From: Brucella tritici
GTDB lineage: Bacteria > Pseudomonadota > Alphaproteobacteria > Rhizobiales > Rhizobiaceae
DNA: 64,000 nt
Reading direction: 5' to 3'
Assembly: GCF_008932295.1 (NCBI RefSeq)
Contig: NZ_WBWA01000006.1
Location: 62,001 to 126,000, forward strand
Position numbers and translations under genes: made by a program. Positions 42,734 through 51,996 of the stretch are shown here, piece after piece; positions within the stretch are counted from its first letter, which is position 1, and every line of letters starts with the position of its first letter. The notes under the pieces were generated by a model, which was given only the letters and a program-made list of their open reading frames with translations, was not told the origin of the DNA and did no database searches.

Positions 42734-43552
42734 ATGCCGCTTCAATCCGGATCAACCGCTTCGTCGCCGTTCTCGCCAGCGCATAGTGTCGACGGCGATT
42801 TCAGTCTCGGCCTGCTCCTGACCGCCGACCACGCACGGCGCGATGTTCCAGCCGAATATGGCACACTTGGTTTGCAGACAAGTGAATTCGACCGGCACAT
42901 CGCCTATGATATCGGCGTCGAGAATCTGACCCTCAAACTTGCAAGCCGTCTGAACGCGCCTGCGGTCCTCGGCGGGTTTTCACGACTGCTGATCGATCCC
43001 AATCGCGGCGAAGACGACCCGACGCTTATCATGCAATTGTCCGATGGTGCGGTTATTTCCGGCAACTACCCTATGTCGGCAGGCGAACGCGAAGAACGGC
43101 TCGAACGCTTCTATCGCCCCTATCACGACACAGTCGCACGTGCGAGCGAGCGCACAGCGGCTGAAAGCAAGGCAGCGCCTTTCATTGTTTCGATCCATTC
43201 CTTCACGCCGCGCTGGAAGGAAAAGGTCCGCCCCTGGCAGATCGGCCTTCTCTGGGACAAGGACGACCGCGCCGTAAAGCCGCTTTTGTCGTTGCTGCGC
43301 GAAAACGCTGATCTGACGGTTGGCGATAATGAACCTTATGACGGCGCCCTCAAGAACGACGCCATGTACCGCCATGCGACGACTAAGGGCTTCGCCCATG
43401 TCCTGATCGAGGTGCGACAGGACCTGATTGCCGATGACAAGGGTGCAGATGAATGGGCCGACAGGCTGGCGCCGATGATCGCGCACATCAACACCTTGCC
43501 CGGCATTCATGCGGTCCAGCATTTCGGCTCGCGTGCTGATCGCCGTGAGTAA
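42734..43552 (+). CDS. N-formylglutamate amidohydrolase family protein
   Basis: A 272-residue member of the FGase family, which hydrolyses N-formyl-L-glutamate in histidine breakdown. Signature positions are LLTADHARRDVPAEYG (about residues 31-46), SRLLIDPNRGEDDPTLI (about 78-94) and SIHSFTPRW with a metal-binding histidine. No hut genes are adjacent, so the natural substrate may differ. The start lacks a strong ribosome binding site. A 257-bp gap precedes it and includes a 16-17 bp tandem pair (AAATCCCATCTCGGGC/AAATCCCATTTCGGGT). Confidence 0.82.
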   Translation: MPLQSGSTASSPFSPAHSVDGDFSLGLLLTADHARRDVPAEYGTLGLQTSEFDRHIAYDIGVENLTLKLASRLNAPAVLGGFSRLLIDPNRGEDDPTLIMQLSDGAVISGNYPMSAGEREERLERFYRPYHDTVARASERTAAESKAAPFIVSIHSFTPRWKEKVRPWQIGLLWDKDDRAVKPLLSLLRENADLTVGDNEPYDGALKNDAMYRHATTKGFAHVLIEVRQDLIADDKGADEWADRLAPMIAHINTLPGIHAVQHFGSRADRRE

Positions 43553-43736
43553 CAGGCCTGTCAGGAGAGGCTTTACCCGCTATCCACAGGGCTTGACCCG
43601 CCAAATCGGGTCGTGCATCGAAAAAAGCTCTTAATTTTGCCTGCGACTCGCGGGAAAAACGGTCCAGACTTTCGATAAGCGGTTTTCGCGCAATGCGTGT
43701 CCGCATCATCACAGACTTTGAATTGGAGAACTCCTC

Positions 43737-43997
43737 GTGAGCGACGACATTACCAGCGAAGCCCAAACCATTGCTGTCGGCCAGTTGCGCGCTTTCATCG
43801 AGCGCATCGAGCGCCTGGAAGAAGAAAAAAAGACCATCGCCGACGATATCAAGGAAGTTTACGCGGAATTGAAGGGTTCAGGGTTTGACAGCAAGGTCGT
43901 GAGGACCATTATTCGTCTGCGTAAAAAAGAAGACCATGAACGTCAGGAAGAAGAAGCCATGCTGCAGCTTTATATGGATGCACTTGGCATGGGCTGA
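43737..43997 (+). CDS. GapR family nucleoid-associated protein (DUF2312)
   Basis: An 86-residue helical protein: [20 protein letters not shown] (long helix), then [19 protein letters not shown] and [16 protein letters not shown]2312 includes Caulobacter GapR, which clamps overtwisted DNA ahead of replication and transcription forks. The GTG start follows GGAGAACTC. A single-gene unit. Confidence 0.9.
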   Translation: MSDDITSEAQTIAVGQLRAFIERIERLEEEKKTIADDIKEVYAELKGSGFDSKVVRTIIRLRKKEDHERQEEEAMLQLYMDALGMG

Positions 43998-44087
43998 TTT
44001 CGGCTCTTCCCGAAGCCTTCCTTCTTCCTGAAATCGAAACCCGACGGATCGCCCGCGATTCGTATTCAGAGGAAGGGGATAGGGTCT

Positions 44088-45035
44088 ATGGAGTTCAGGA
44101 AGCTCGGACGTACCGAACTCAATGTTTCGCCGCTTTGCTTCGGCGGCAATGTATTTGGATGGACGGTCGATGAAGCGACATCATTCTCGCTTCTCGACCG
44201 TTTCGTTGATGCCGGATTCAATTTCATCGACACGGCGGATGCCTATTCCGCCTGGGCGCCCGGAAATGTGGGCGGCGAATCCGAAACCATTATCGGCAAC
44301 TGGCTGAAATCCCGCGGCCTGCGCGACAAGGTGGTTATCGCGACCAAGGTGGGCTCGGAAATGGGGCCTGACGAAAAAGGCCTCTCGCCCGCTTATATCC
44401 GCAAAGCCGTCGACGCCTCTCTCAAGCGACTGCAAACCGACTATATCGATCTCTATCAGTCCCATTGGGATGATCCTGAAACACCGTTCGAAGATGTGCT
44501 CGGCACCTATAAAGAGCTGATCGACGCCGGGAAAGTACGCGCCATCGGTGCGTCCAATCTCACACCTGAACGGCTGACAGAGGCGCTTGACGTCGCCCGG
44601 ACCAATAATCTGCCGCGCTATGAAAGCCTGCAACCGCTCTATAATCTTTATGATCGCGCTGATTTCGAAAATGGGCTGGAGAAAATCTGCCGTGAAAACG
44701 AGCTCGGCGTTATTTCCTATTATTCGCTGGCAGCAGGGTTCCTGACCGGCAAGTATCGTTCCGCTGACGATCTTGGACAAAGCGCACGCGGCAAATCGGT
44801 CGAAAAATATCTGACGGATCGTGGCTCGCGGATCATTGCTGCACTCGATGACGTTGCACGCAATCTCGATGTCACGCCTGCGCAGGTTGCAATTGCATGG
44901 CTCATCGCACAGCCGTCGATCACAGCCCCTATCGCCAGCGCCACACGCTCGGCCCAGCTCGGCGACCTGATCGCTGCAGCCGAACTGAAACTCAACGACG
45001 ATGAAATCGCCTTGCTGAACAAGGCGAGCAGTTAA
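44088..45035 (+). CDS. aldo/keto reductase
   Basis: A 315-residue NADPH-dependent oxidoreductase with the (beta/alpha)8 fold. The catalytic set is seen in NFIDTADAYSAW (Asp, Tyr), VIATKVGSEMG (Lys) and IDLYQSHWDD (His). The C-terminal QPSITAPIASATRSAQL binds the cofactor. It resembles the YajO/Tas group acting on small aldehydes; substrate unknown. Convergent with the ABC-F gene, 26 bp between stops. Confidence 0.9.
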   Translation: MEFRKLGRTELNVSPLCFGGNVFGWTVDEATSFSLLDRFVDAGFNFIDTADAYSAWAPGNVGGESETIIGNWLKSRGLRDKVVIATKVGSEMGPDEKGLSPAYIRKAVDASLKRLQTDYIDLYQSHWDDPETPFEDVLGTYKELIDAGKVRAIGASNLTPERLTEALDVARTNNLPRYESLQPLYNLYDRADFENGLEKICRENELGVISYYSLAAGFLTGKYRSADDLGQSARGKSVEKYLTDRGSRIIAALDDVARNLDVTPAQVAIAWLIAQPSITAPIASATRSAQLGDLIAAAELKLNDDEIALLNKASS

Positions 45036-45061
45036 GTTCGAAGATTATGTCGAAGGGTGCC

Positions 45062-46879
45062 TTACCCTTCGATTTCCTCGCGCAACATTTCCAGCTCCAG
45101 CCATTCTTCTTCCATGGCCGCATTTTCAGCGCGTTTCTTCTCCAGAAGATCGGCAGTCTTGGCAAAAAGCGTCGGGTCCTTGGCATAAAGCTGCGGATCG
45201 GCAAGCTTGCCTTCCAGCACTGCGATTTCCTTCGAGAGAGCATCCATCTTGCCCGGCAGGGTTTCGAGCGCAAATTTCTGCTTGTAGGAAAGCTTGCGCT
45301 TTTCCTCACGCTTCGGCTGCGAAGTGTCCTCTTCCGACTTCTCGTCACTTCGGCTTCCTGACACCTTGACCGAGCGCCGGTTCAAAGCCTGCTCCTTGCG
45401 CTGCGCCATCATGTCGGCATAACCGCCCGCATATTCGAGCCATCGCCCGTCACCTTCCGGCGCGATCACAGAGGTCACCGTGCGGTCGAGAAAATCGCGA
45501 TCATGGCTGACCAGAATAACCGTGCCCGGAAAACCTGCGACCAACTCCTGCAACAGATCCAGCGTTTCCATGTCGAGATCGTTGGTCGGCTCGTCGAGGA
45601 TCAGCAGGTTGGCGGGGCGAGCCAGCACGCGGGCCAGCATCAAACGCGCCCTTTCGCCACCGGAAAGTTCGCGAATGGGCGTGCGCGCCTGCTCAGGCTG
45701 GAACAGAAAGTCCTTCATATAGGACACAACATGCCGCTGCTCGCCGTTGACCACGAGGCTTTCGCCGCGCCCATCCGTCAGATAATGCGTCAGTGTCTCA
45801 TCCAGATTGAGGCTTTCGCGCTTCTGGTCGAGTTCGGCCATTTCGAGATTAACACCAAGCCGCAAGGTTCCGGAATCCGGCGCAAGCTTGCCTGTCAAAA
45901 GCGACAGAAGCGTCGTCTTTCCGGCACCGTTGGGTCCAACGAGACCGATACGGTCACCGCGCTGCACACGGATCGAAAAATCCTTGACCAGCACGCGCTC
46001 GCCATAGGCCTTATCCAGCCCCTTGGCTTCAATCACCAGCTTGCCGGACTCCTTGGCATCGCTTGCCGCCAGCACCGCCGTCCCTTGTGCCTTGCGATGA
46101 TTGCGAAAATCGGCACGCATGGAATGCAGTTCGCCGAGGCGGCGCATATTGCGCTTGCGCCGGGCGGTAACACCGTAGCGCAGCCAATGCTCCTCGCGCG
46201 CGATCTGGCGCCCGAGCTTGTGATGGTCACGCTCTTCCTCTTCCAGCACCTTGTCGCGCCATTCCTCGAAATGGCCAAAGCCCTGCTCCAGACGACGCGT
46301 GATGCCACGATCCAGCCAGACCGTCGCTCGGCTGACATTCTCCAGAAAGCGGCGGTCATGCGAGATCAAAACAATGGCGGAGCGAATCTGGCGCAGTTCG
46401 CTTTCCAGCCATTCGATGGTGGTCAGATCCAGATGGTTGGTCGGCTCGTCCAGCAGCAGAACGTCGGGCTGCGGTGCAATCACCCGCGCCAGAGCGGCAC
46501 GCCGCGCCTCGCCACCGGACAGATGATCCGGCTTTTCTTCTCCCGTCAGTCCTAGATGCTCGAGAAGATAGGTCACACGATGCGGGTCGTCGGCAGGTCC
46601 CAGCCCCGCTTCCACATAGGCGCGGACATTGGCAAAGCCATCCATATCCGGCACCTGCGGCAGATAGCGGATAGTTGCGCCCGGATGTTTGAAAACCTCG
46701 CCCGATGTCGCTTCCACCATACCGGCTGCAATCTTGAGCAGGGTGGATTTACCCGAACCGTTGCGCCCGACGAGTGCGATGCGGTCGCCTTCGCTCACCG
46801 AGAGGGCGGCATCCTCCAGAAGCGGCGTGCCTCCAAAGGTGAGCTTGATCTGGTCGAGGCGAAGGAGTGGTGGTGCCAT
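45062..46879 (-). CDS. ABC-F family ATPase (Uup-like)
   Basis: A 605-residue soluble protein with two ABC domains: Walker A GRNGSGKS near residue 38 and GPNGAGKT near 315, signatures LSGGEARRAALAR and LSGGERARLMLAR, a linker between, and a C-terminal coiled coil (about 535-600, LPGKMDALSKEIAVLEGKLA). ABC-F proteins act on ribosomes or, for Uup, on replication/recombination intermediates. The C-terminal coiled coil and layout point to Uup. No membrane partner is present. Confidence 0.88.
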   Translation of the reverse strand: MAPPLLRLDQIKLTFGGTPLLEDAALSVSEGDRIALVGRNGSGKSTLLKIAAGMVEATSGEVFKHPGATIRYLPQVPDMDGFANVRAYVEAGLGPADDPHRVTYLLEHLGLTGEEKPDHLSGGEARRAALARVIAPQPDVLLLDEPTNHLDLTTIEWLESELRQIRSAIVLISHDRRFLENVSRATVWLDRGITRRLEQGFGHFEEWRDKVLEEEERDHHKLGRQIAREEHWLRYGVTARRKRNMRRLGELHSMRADFRNHRKAQGTAVLAASDAKESGKLVIEAKGLDKAYGERVLVKDFSIRVQRGDRIGLVGPNGAGKTTLLSLLTGKLAPDSGTLRLGVNLEMAELDQKRESLNLDETLTHYLTDGRGESLVVNGEQRHVVSYMKDFLFQPEQARTPIRELSGGERARLMLARVLARPANLLILDEPTNDLDMETLDLLQELVAGFPGTVILVSHDRDFLDRTVTSVIAPEGDGRWLEYAGGYADMMAQRKEQALNRRSVKVSGSRSDEKSEEDTSQPKREEKRKLSYKQKFALETLPGKMDALSKEIAVLEGKLADPQLYAKDPTLFAKTADLLEKKRAENAAMEEEWLELEMLREEIEG

Positions 46880-46980
46880 GGTTCTTTTCGATAAACAGGG
46901 TTTAAAATTCCGCCCTGCTTGTCCGCGACAAAAGCCGTTCTGTCAAATGGTACGGCACGAAAGACCCGTGAAAAACAAAC

Positions 46981-47000
46981 AGGCCGGGTTTCCCCGACCT
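46981..47000 (-). terminator. terminator of the glycine-zipper lipoprotein gene
   Basis: An 8-bp stem with one G-U pair (AGGCCGGG/CCCGACCT, loop 4 nt), followed on the minus strand by GTTTGTTTTTC. Confidence 0.75.
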
Positions 47001-47025
47001 GTCAGCAAACTTATTTATCCAGCTA

Positions 47026-47069
47026 TTGCTGGCCCAGTCATTACTGGCCCAATGTTACTGGCCCAATGC
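47026..47069. repeat. short tandem repeat derived from the lipoprotein gene's 3' end
   Basis: Three units of 14-15 bp (TTACTGGCCCAATG on the plus strand, the first one diverged) abut the stop codon, which itself lies in a partial fourth unit (TTACTGGC). On the coding strand each unit ends CCAGTAA like the gene, so the 3' end was duplicated in tandem. Confidence 0.7.
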
Positions 47070-47354
47070 TTACTGGCAAGGCGCTTCGTAGACGCGGCCA
47101 TACGGATCGCGGTAACGGCAGTACTGCGTTCCGTTGCGCGTCTGGGCTGCACCAAGGAGCGTACCGGCAACGCCGCCGATAGCAGCGCCAGCAAGAGCAC
47201 CACGGCCATTGCCGCCGATTGCGCCACCGGCGAGAGCGCCGAGTGCTGCGCCACCAACGCCATAACCGGCCGTGCGCTGTTCATTCGTCGTGCATGCAGC
47301 CGTCGAGAACGCAAGCACGCCAGCAACAGCAATCATCGTAAGACGTGATTTCAT
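47070..47354 (-). CDS. glycine-zipper lipoprotein
   Basis: A 94-residue outer-membrane-type lipoprotein. The signal peptide MKSRLTMIAVAGVLAFSTAAC ends at a lipobox (TAAC) with lipidated Cys near residue 21. It is followed by a glycine zipper (GYGVGGAALGALAGGAIGGN, then GALAGAAIGGVAGTLLGAA), a membrane-inserting motif, and a short tail with two cysteines. Similar small proteins are abundant envelope antigens in Brucella relatives. The ATG at 47354 follows AGGAGATGTTTCA. Confidence 0.87.
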   Translation of the reverse strand: MKSRLTMIAVAGVLAFSTAACTTNEQRTAGYGVGGAALGALAGGAIGGNGRGALAGAAIGGVAGTLLGAAQTRNGTQYCRYRDPYGRVYEAPCQ

Positions 47355-47497
47355 TGAAACATCTCCTACAAGAGTTGAACTAATCACCGACTTTGCGTCC
47401 CCAATTTCGGCGTAAAGCAGATGACACCCGCTTGGCCCATTTACAATACGTTTCGCCTGCCAGCGTCAAGCTCTTTCGATTGATAAGGTTAGCGGCC

Positions 47498-48145
47498 TCA
47501 GCGCGGTGTTTCCTCCATCGCCAAGTTGGCGATAAGTATCGCCAATCCAGAATGCGCAGTAACACGAAGTGTTCCACGAACAACATTGGAAACCGTCCAT
47601 GAAGAGCCGAAGGGCAGTGTCACATTATCTAACGGCCACTCCGCATTTGTGATCGAAAGGCCTTCGACAGTGTTGAAATTAATCACACTGAACGGCGTTC
47701 CGTCGGGAAAGTCATAGACATAATCTCCCGGCGGCAGAGGCCACGCCTCCTCGTAGCCACTGGACAGAAGCACGTTCCGCCCTTTTGCCGCCTGCGCTGT
47801 CGCCATGGTCAGGTGCAGCAGCGTGTGATCAGTACGCTGCCCGCCGAAAGCTCCACAGAGGATCACCCGATCCGCACCCCGCATATAGGCTTCCTCGAAG
47901 GCCAGTTCTCCGTCCGTCATGTCCTTGGCGGCAGGGAACGTCTTTTGCGGCACATGTCCATATTGCACGCGAAGCTCTGCAGAGGTCGAATCGAAATCGC
48001 CGAGCCAGAGTTCCGGTTCGACACCAAGCGCCGCAGCATGCCTGATCCCGCTATCGGCAGCGAGAATACGCGCACCTGCTATTTGGCGCTTCAGGCGATC
48101 AGTCACGACCAGATCGCCGCCGAGGAGAATGACGAATGTGCTCAT
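47498..48145 (-). CDS. thiN: thiamine pyrophosphokinase
   Basis: The 215-residue enzyme converts thiamine to thiamine diphosphate with ATP. Family signatures are ILAADSGIRHAAALGVEPELWLGDFDS (the GDFDS motif binds Mg-ATP), PAAKDMTDGELAFEEA, and GGQRTDHTLLHL. It is divergent from the riboswitch-controlled thiamine importer thiBPQ, so uptake and activation genes sit back to back. The ATG at 48145 gives the family start; a longer frame to 48427 would run into the riboswitch region and is not real. Confidence 0.92.
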   Translation of the reverse strand: MSTFVILLGGDLVVTDRLKRQIAGARILAADSGIRHAAALGVEPELWLGDFDSTSAELRVQYGHVPQKTFPAAKDMTDGELAFEEAYMRGADRVILCGAFGGQRTDHTLLHLTMATAQAAKGRNVLLSSGYEEAWPLPPGDYVYDFPDGTPFSVINFNTVEGLSITNAEWPLDNVTLPFGSSWTVSNVVRGTLRVTAHSGLAILIANLAMEETPR

Positions 48146-48256
48146 AAGCCGCTCATAACACGGGCAAATCCGCGCCGGAAGCCTGCATTCGCTGCCGTAG
48201 CTATCCCCCGAAAGATTATTGCCCTTCCCGTTGCGAAAGATTATTGTCGCAACCGC

Positions 48257-48406
48257 TCTAACGGGGTGCCGTCTGCTTTCGCGGATGGCTGAGAGGCCCA
48301 AAGAGCATTTCCAGCAAAAGTGTGAAACGGTTTTGCGTCCGGAAATGCTGAATAAAACGGCCAACCCGCTGAACCTGATCCGGTTTGCACCGGCGGAGGG
48401 ATTAGA
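48257..48406 (+). promoter_or_regulatory. TPP riboswitch (THI element) of thiBPQ
   Basis: The conserved parts of the thiamine-diphosphate aptamer are present: GGGGTGCC (48263-48270), GGCTGAGAGGCCC (48288-48300), CCCGCTGAACCTGATC (48365-48380) and CGGCGGAGGGA. P1 is formed by TCTAA (48257-48261) and TTAGA (48402-48406). It ends 50 nt before thiB, and no terminator T-tract follows, so control is probably by hiding the ribosome binding site. The variable P3 arm is extended by a 48-nt REP-like hairpin. Confidence 0.93.
48302..48349. repeat. REP-like hairpin inside the TPP riboswitch
   Basis: AGAGCATTTCC...GCAAAAGTGTGAAACGG...TTTTGC...GGAAATGCT forms a 9-bp outer stem (48304-48312 with 48341-48349) and a 6-bp inner stem. 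About 33 of 34 positions match the reverse strand of the repeat at 40198-40233. Confidence 0.85.
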
Positions 48407-48456
48407 CGCTCCATAAACGGCGCTCAATCCTCTTGTAGTAAAAGAAAGGAAGTGCC

Positions 48457-49464
48457 GTGATGCGGCTTTTATCTTTGCTGGCTATTTCATTTTCCGCAGC
48501 CATGGCTTTCACGCCTTCAGTGCAGGCGAAAGACAAGCTCACCGTCTATACCTACGACAGTTTCGTTTCCGAATGGGGTCCGGGGCCTAAGGTCAAGGAA
48601 AACTTCGAGAAGGAATGCGACTGCGAAGTTGACTGGATCGCCTCCGCCGATGGCGTTGCCCTGCTCAACCGTCTCAAGCTTGAAGGCAGCAATACCAAAG
48701 CCGATATTGTCCTCGGCCTCGATACCAATCTGACGACCGAAGCGCGCGCTACCGGCTTTTTTGCACCAAGCGACATCGACCAGAGCAATGTGAGCGTTCC
48801 GGGCGGCTTTAAGGACGATATATTCGTTCCCTATGATTACGGCTATTTCGCCGTGGTCTATGATTCTGAAAAGCTGCCAAATCCACCGAAAAGCCTGAAG
48901 GAACTGGTCGAAGGCGATCCTTCGCAGAAGATCGTGTTGCAGGACCCGCGCACCTCAACGCCGGGGCTCGGCATGCTGCTCTGGATGAAATCTGTCTATG
49001 GCAATGAGGCGGAGGCAGCCTGGCAGAAACTGGAGAAGCGCATCCTCACCGTCACGCCTGGCTGGTCGGAGGCCTATGGTCTCTTCACCAAGGGTGAAGC
49101 CCCGATGGTGCTGTCCTATACGACATCTCCCGCCTATCACATGATCGCGGAAAAGACGGAGCGCTATAAGGCTCTGGCCTATCCAGAAGGCAATTATCTC
49201 CAGATCGAACTGGCCGCTCAAACCACGACCGGCGCAAAAAATCCTCTGGCGCAAAAGTTTCTGGCTTTCATGACCGGCCCCGGTTTTCAGGATGTCATTC
49301 CTGAAACCAACTGGATGTATCCAGCCGGCAAGACATCCACCCCGCTTCCAGCCGCTTTCGACGCACTGCCGAAGCCGGAAAAGACGCTTCTCTTCCCTTC
49401 CGACGAAGTCGCCAAGAACCGGAAGTCATGGGTCGATGAATGGCTGGCCGCAACCAGTAAATGA
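48457..49464 (+). CDS. thiB: thiamine ABC transporter substrate-binding protein
   Basis: A 335-residue periplasmic binding protein for thiamine and its phosphates. Signal peptide [20 protein letters not shown], cleavage near VQAK. The mature part has [47 protein letters not shown] and [13 protein letters not shown] at 48457 has AAGGA six bases upstream; the ATG at 48460 is equally possible. It is the first gene of thiBPQ below the TPP riboswitch and overlaps thiP by four bases (ATGA). Confidence 0.95.
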   Translation: MMRLLSLLAISFSAAMAFTPSVQAKDKLTVYTYDSFVSEWGPGPKVKENFEKECDCEVDWIASADGVALLNRLKLEGSNTKADIVLGLDTNLTTEARATGFFAPSDIDQSNVSVPGGFKDDIFVPYDYGYFAVVYDSEKLPNPPKSLKELVEGDPSQKIVLQDPRTSTPGLGMLLWMKSVYGNEAEAAWQKLEKRILTVTPGWSEAYGLFTKGEAPMVLSYTTSPAYHMIAEKTERYKALAYPEGNYLQIELAAQTTTGAKNPLAQKFLAFMTGPGFQDVIPETNWMYPAGKTSTPLPAAFDALPKPEKTLLFPSDEVAKNRKSWVDEWLAATSK

Positions 49465-51086
49465 CGACATTTCCGGCACAGCACCGCTCGAAGAACATAT
49501 CCGCCGCGAAACCCGCGGCGGGTGCACTGGCACTTGTCTTTCTGATCGTGCTTGCCGGCGGCGCGCTTGTCGCACTGGCATTTGAAGCGGGCAGCGGCGG
49601 CTTCGATGCCGCTGCCAATTTTGACGCCTATCTATGGCGGGTTGCTCGTTTCACGATCCTGCAGGCAATCGCTTCAAGCCTGCTTTCCGTGCTGTTTGCC
49701 GTTCCAGTCGCCCGCGCACTCTATGCCGAAGTAAATTTTCCGGGCCGCGCGCTTATTCTGCGTCTGTTTGCCCTGCCGCTTGCGCTGCCAGCCCTCGTCG
49801 CAGTGCTCGGTGTCACCAGCATCTATGGCCGCAACGGGTTCATTGCGCACCTGTCCGAAGCTGCGGGGCATCCGTTCCAGCCGGACATTTACGGCATTAC
49901 GGGCATATTGATAGCCCACATCTTCTTCAATATGCCGCTCGCAGTGCGTCTCATTCTTGCAGGATACGAATCCATACCGACCGATTACTGGAAGCTTGCC
50001 GCACAGCTCGGCATGGGCAATGGAGCGCGCTTCCGGCTCATCGAATGGCCCGTAATCCGGCGCAATCTGCCGGGCATGATCGGACTCATTTTCATGCTCT
50101 GCGTGACGAGTTTCACAACCGTACTGACGCTCGGCGGCGGACCGCGTGCCACCACGCTGGAAGTCGCAATCTACCAAAGCCTGCATTTCGATTTTGATCC
50201 AGGTCGTGCTGTCGCCCTCACCTTCACGCAGCTTGCACTGACATTGCTCGTCCTTCTGGCCCTGCGGATGACCGGTAGCACATCCGAAGAGGGCTTCACC
50301 CATGCGGCGACGCCGCGGCGCTACAGCAGGGCGTCCACGGCTGAACGCATTTTGAACATCGTCATCATCGGGATGGGTTTCCTCTATGTCGCACTGCCAA
50401 TTGCAGGCGTTGTCATCTCCGGTCTCGCAGCCGATCTTGGGCGGCTACTGACGGAAAGGACAGTCTGGCGCGCGATCGGCACCAGTCTGGCGCTCGGCTT
50501 TTGCGCAGCGTTGCTATCGGTCATTCTGTCACTTGCGCTTGTATCGGCACGTGAAGCGATGAAGAAACGCAAGGTCGCCAGTATTTTCGATACCGGCGCC
50601 AGCCTGATCCTTGTCATGCCACCAATCGTGATCGGCGCTGGCTGGTTCATCCTGCTTCGTCATTTCACCGATCCATTTGCGATGGCGCCGTTCATGGTCG
50701 TCACCGTCAATGCGGCGATGGCCATGCCCTTTGCGGTGCGTCTTCTGCGGCCCGCATGGGACACAGCAGCCAGCCGCCACAACCGGCTTTGCGCGCAGTT
50801 GGGCATTCGCGGCTTCAACCGCCTTCGGGTTATCGACTGGCCTTCGATCCGCAAGCCTTTCGGCATGGCCTTTGCCTTTGCCATGGCGCTTTCTCTTGGC
50901 GATCTTGGCACGATCGCTCTGTTCGGCAGTGACGCGCTTTTGACACTGCCCTATCTCCTCTTGCAGCGTATGGGCAGCTATCGCACATTCGACGCGGCGG
51001 GTCTGGCGCTTATTCTCGGGCTGCTTTGCCTTGTATTGATGATGATCGCGGATCGCGCATCCCGAAAGGAAACGCCTTCTCCATGA
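49461..51086 (+). CDS. thiP: thiamine ABC transporter permease ThiP
   Basis: A 541-residue fused permease with about 12 hydrophobic segments in two halves. Each half contains an EAA-type loop ([22 protein letters not shown] near residue 170; [23 protein letters not shown] near 430) that contacts the ATPase. Between the halves lies a short hydrophilic region ([18 protein letters not shown]). Start and stop overlap thiB and thiQ by ATGA, so the three are translated as a unit. Confidence 0.94.
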   Translation: MTTFPAQHRSKNISAAKPAAGALALVFLIVLAGGALVALAFEAGSGGFDAAANFDAYLWRVARFTILQAIASSLLSVLFAVPVARALYAEVNFPGRALILRLFALPLALPALVAVLGVTSIYGRNGFIAHLSEAAGHPFQPDIYGITGILIAHIFFNMPLAVRLILAGYESIPTDYWKLAAQLGMGNGARFRLIEWPVIRRNLPGMIGLIFMLCVTSFTTVLTLGGGPRATTLEVAIYQSLHFDFDPGRAVALTFTQLALTLLVLLALRMTGSTSEEGFTHAATPRRYSRASTAERILNIVIIGMGFLYVALPIAGVVISGLAADLGRLLTERTVWRAIGTSLALGFCAALLSVILSLALVSAREAMKKRKVASIFDTGASLILVMPPIVIGAGWFILLRHFTDPFAMAPFMVVTVNAAMAMPFAVRLLRPAWDTAASRHNRLCAQLGIRGFNRLRVIDWPSIRKPFGMAFAFAMALSLGDLGTIALFGSDALLTLPYLLLQRMGSYRTFDAAGLALILGLLCLVLMMIADRASRKETPSP

Positions 51087-51847
51087 ACGCCCGGATGAAC
51101 GCCCCAATAAACGTCCTCGCCGAAATTCGCCTCGATGAGGTTCGTTTCAGCTATGGTGAAACCGCCATGCATTTCGATGCGACGATAAAGGGCGGTGTCA
51201 TTGCTGCGGTTGTCGGGCCAAGTGGTTCGGGCAAGTCGACACTTCTCAACCTGATTGCCGGTTTCGAACTCCCGCAATCCGGTCATATCTTCATCGGCGA
51301 TAAAGACGTCAGCGAACTTCCGCCAGCCGACCGGCCTGTTTCGATGGTGTTTCAGGAAAACAACCTGTTTGCCCACCTGACCGTCGAACAGAATGTCGGC
51401 CTCGGACGCTCGCCGAACCTGAAGCTGACCGCAGAAGATCGCACCGATATCGCAGAAGCCCTGTCGCGCGTCGGGCTCGCAGGCAAAGAACAGCGCAAGC
51501 CGGAAGTGCTTTCCGGCGGCGAACGCCAGCGCGTGGCAATTGCCCGCGCCCTCATACGCCAGCGTCCGGTTTTACTCCTCGACGAAGCCTTTGCCTCGCT
51601 TGGCCCTGCATTGCGGCACCAGATGCTGGATTTAGTCCGGGAACTTCAACTTGAAACCGGCATGACGGTGCTGATGGTGACGCACACGCCTGAAGATGCG
51701 CTCTATCTCGACGCAGTGTTGCTTTTTCTCGACAATGGCACGATTTGCGCGATGGGCCCCGCCTCTGAACTGCTTTCGCCGACTGGACCGGAAGCATTGC
51801 GGCACTATATCGGCGAAAAGCGGCGTTCAGAGCTGAGCCTCAAATAG
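51083..51847 (+). CDS. thiQ: thiamine ABC transporter ATPase ThiQ
   Basis: A 254-residue ABC ATPase with Walker [10 protein letters not shown] near residues 47-55, the Q-loop [12 protein letters not shown], the signature [15 protein letters not shown] and Walker [14 protein letters not shown]. The D-loop differs from the usual SALDP (FASLGP), as in other ThiQ proteins. The ATG overlaps the thiP stop (ATGA). A second ATG four codons on is possible. Confidence 0.93.
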   Translation: MNARMNAPINVLAEIRLDEVRFSYGETAMHFDATIKGGVIAAVVGPSGSGKSTLLNLIAGFELPQSGHIFIGDKDVSELPPADRPVSMVFQENNLFAHLTVEQNVGLGRSPNLKLTAEDRTDIAEALSRVGLAGKEQRKPEVLSGGERQRVAIARALIRQRPVLLLDEAFASLGPALRHQMLDLVRELQLETGMTVLMVTHTPEDALYLDAVLLFLDNGTICAMGPASELLSPTGPEALRHYIGEKRRSELSLK

Positions 51848-51996
51848 AGTTACAGTTGCGGACATATTTTGTTCGCAATCTGCCGGAAGAACCGGCTACA
51901 GCTTTCTTATAGTGCCCATGTACGACTTGTACGCTTTCTGGTCTGTGGCTAGATTTGGCCCCGGATCAAGCAATCTGATTCAGAAGCGAGGATAAA

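Larger units (their letters stand above)
48146..48456. other. divergent regulatory gap between thiN and thiB
   Basis: This 311-bp gap carries the thiN promoter, the thiBPQ promoter (probably 48150-48250, not located exactly), the TPP riboswitch, and a 50-nt spacer with the thiB ribosome binding site. Confidence 0.6.

Noticed and set aside
48250..48262. AACCGCTCTAAC as the other half of a REP element at the riboswitch
   Set aside because: The stretch also occurs in the repeat at 40131-40233, but its TCTAA part forms riboswitch stem P1 with TTAGA at 48402-48406, so the short match is better explained by the riboswitch or chance.
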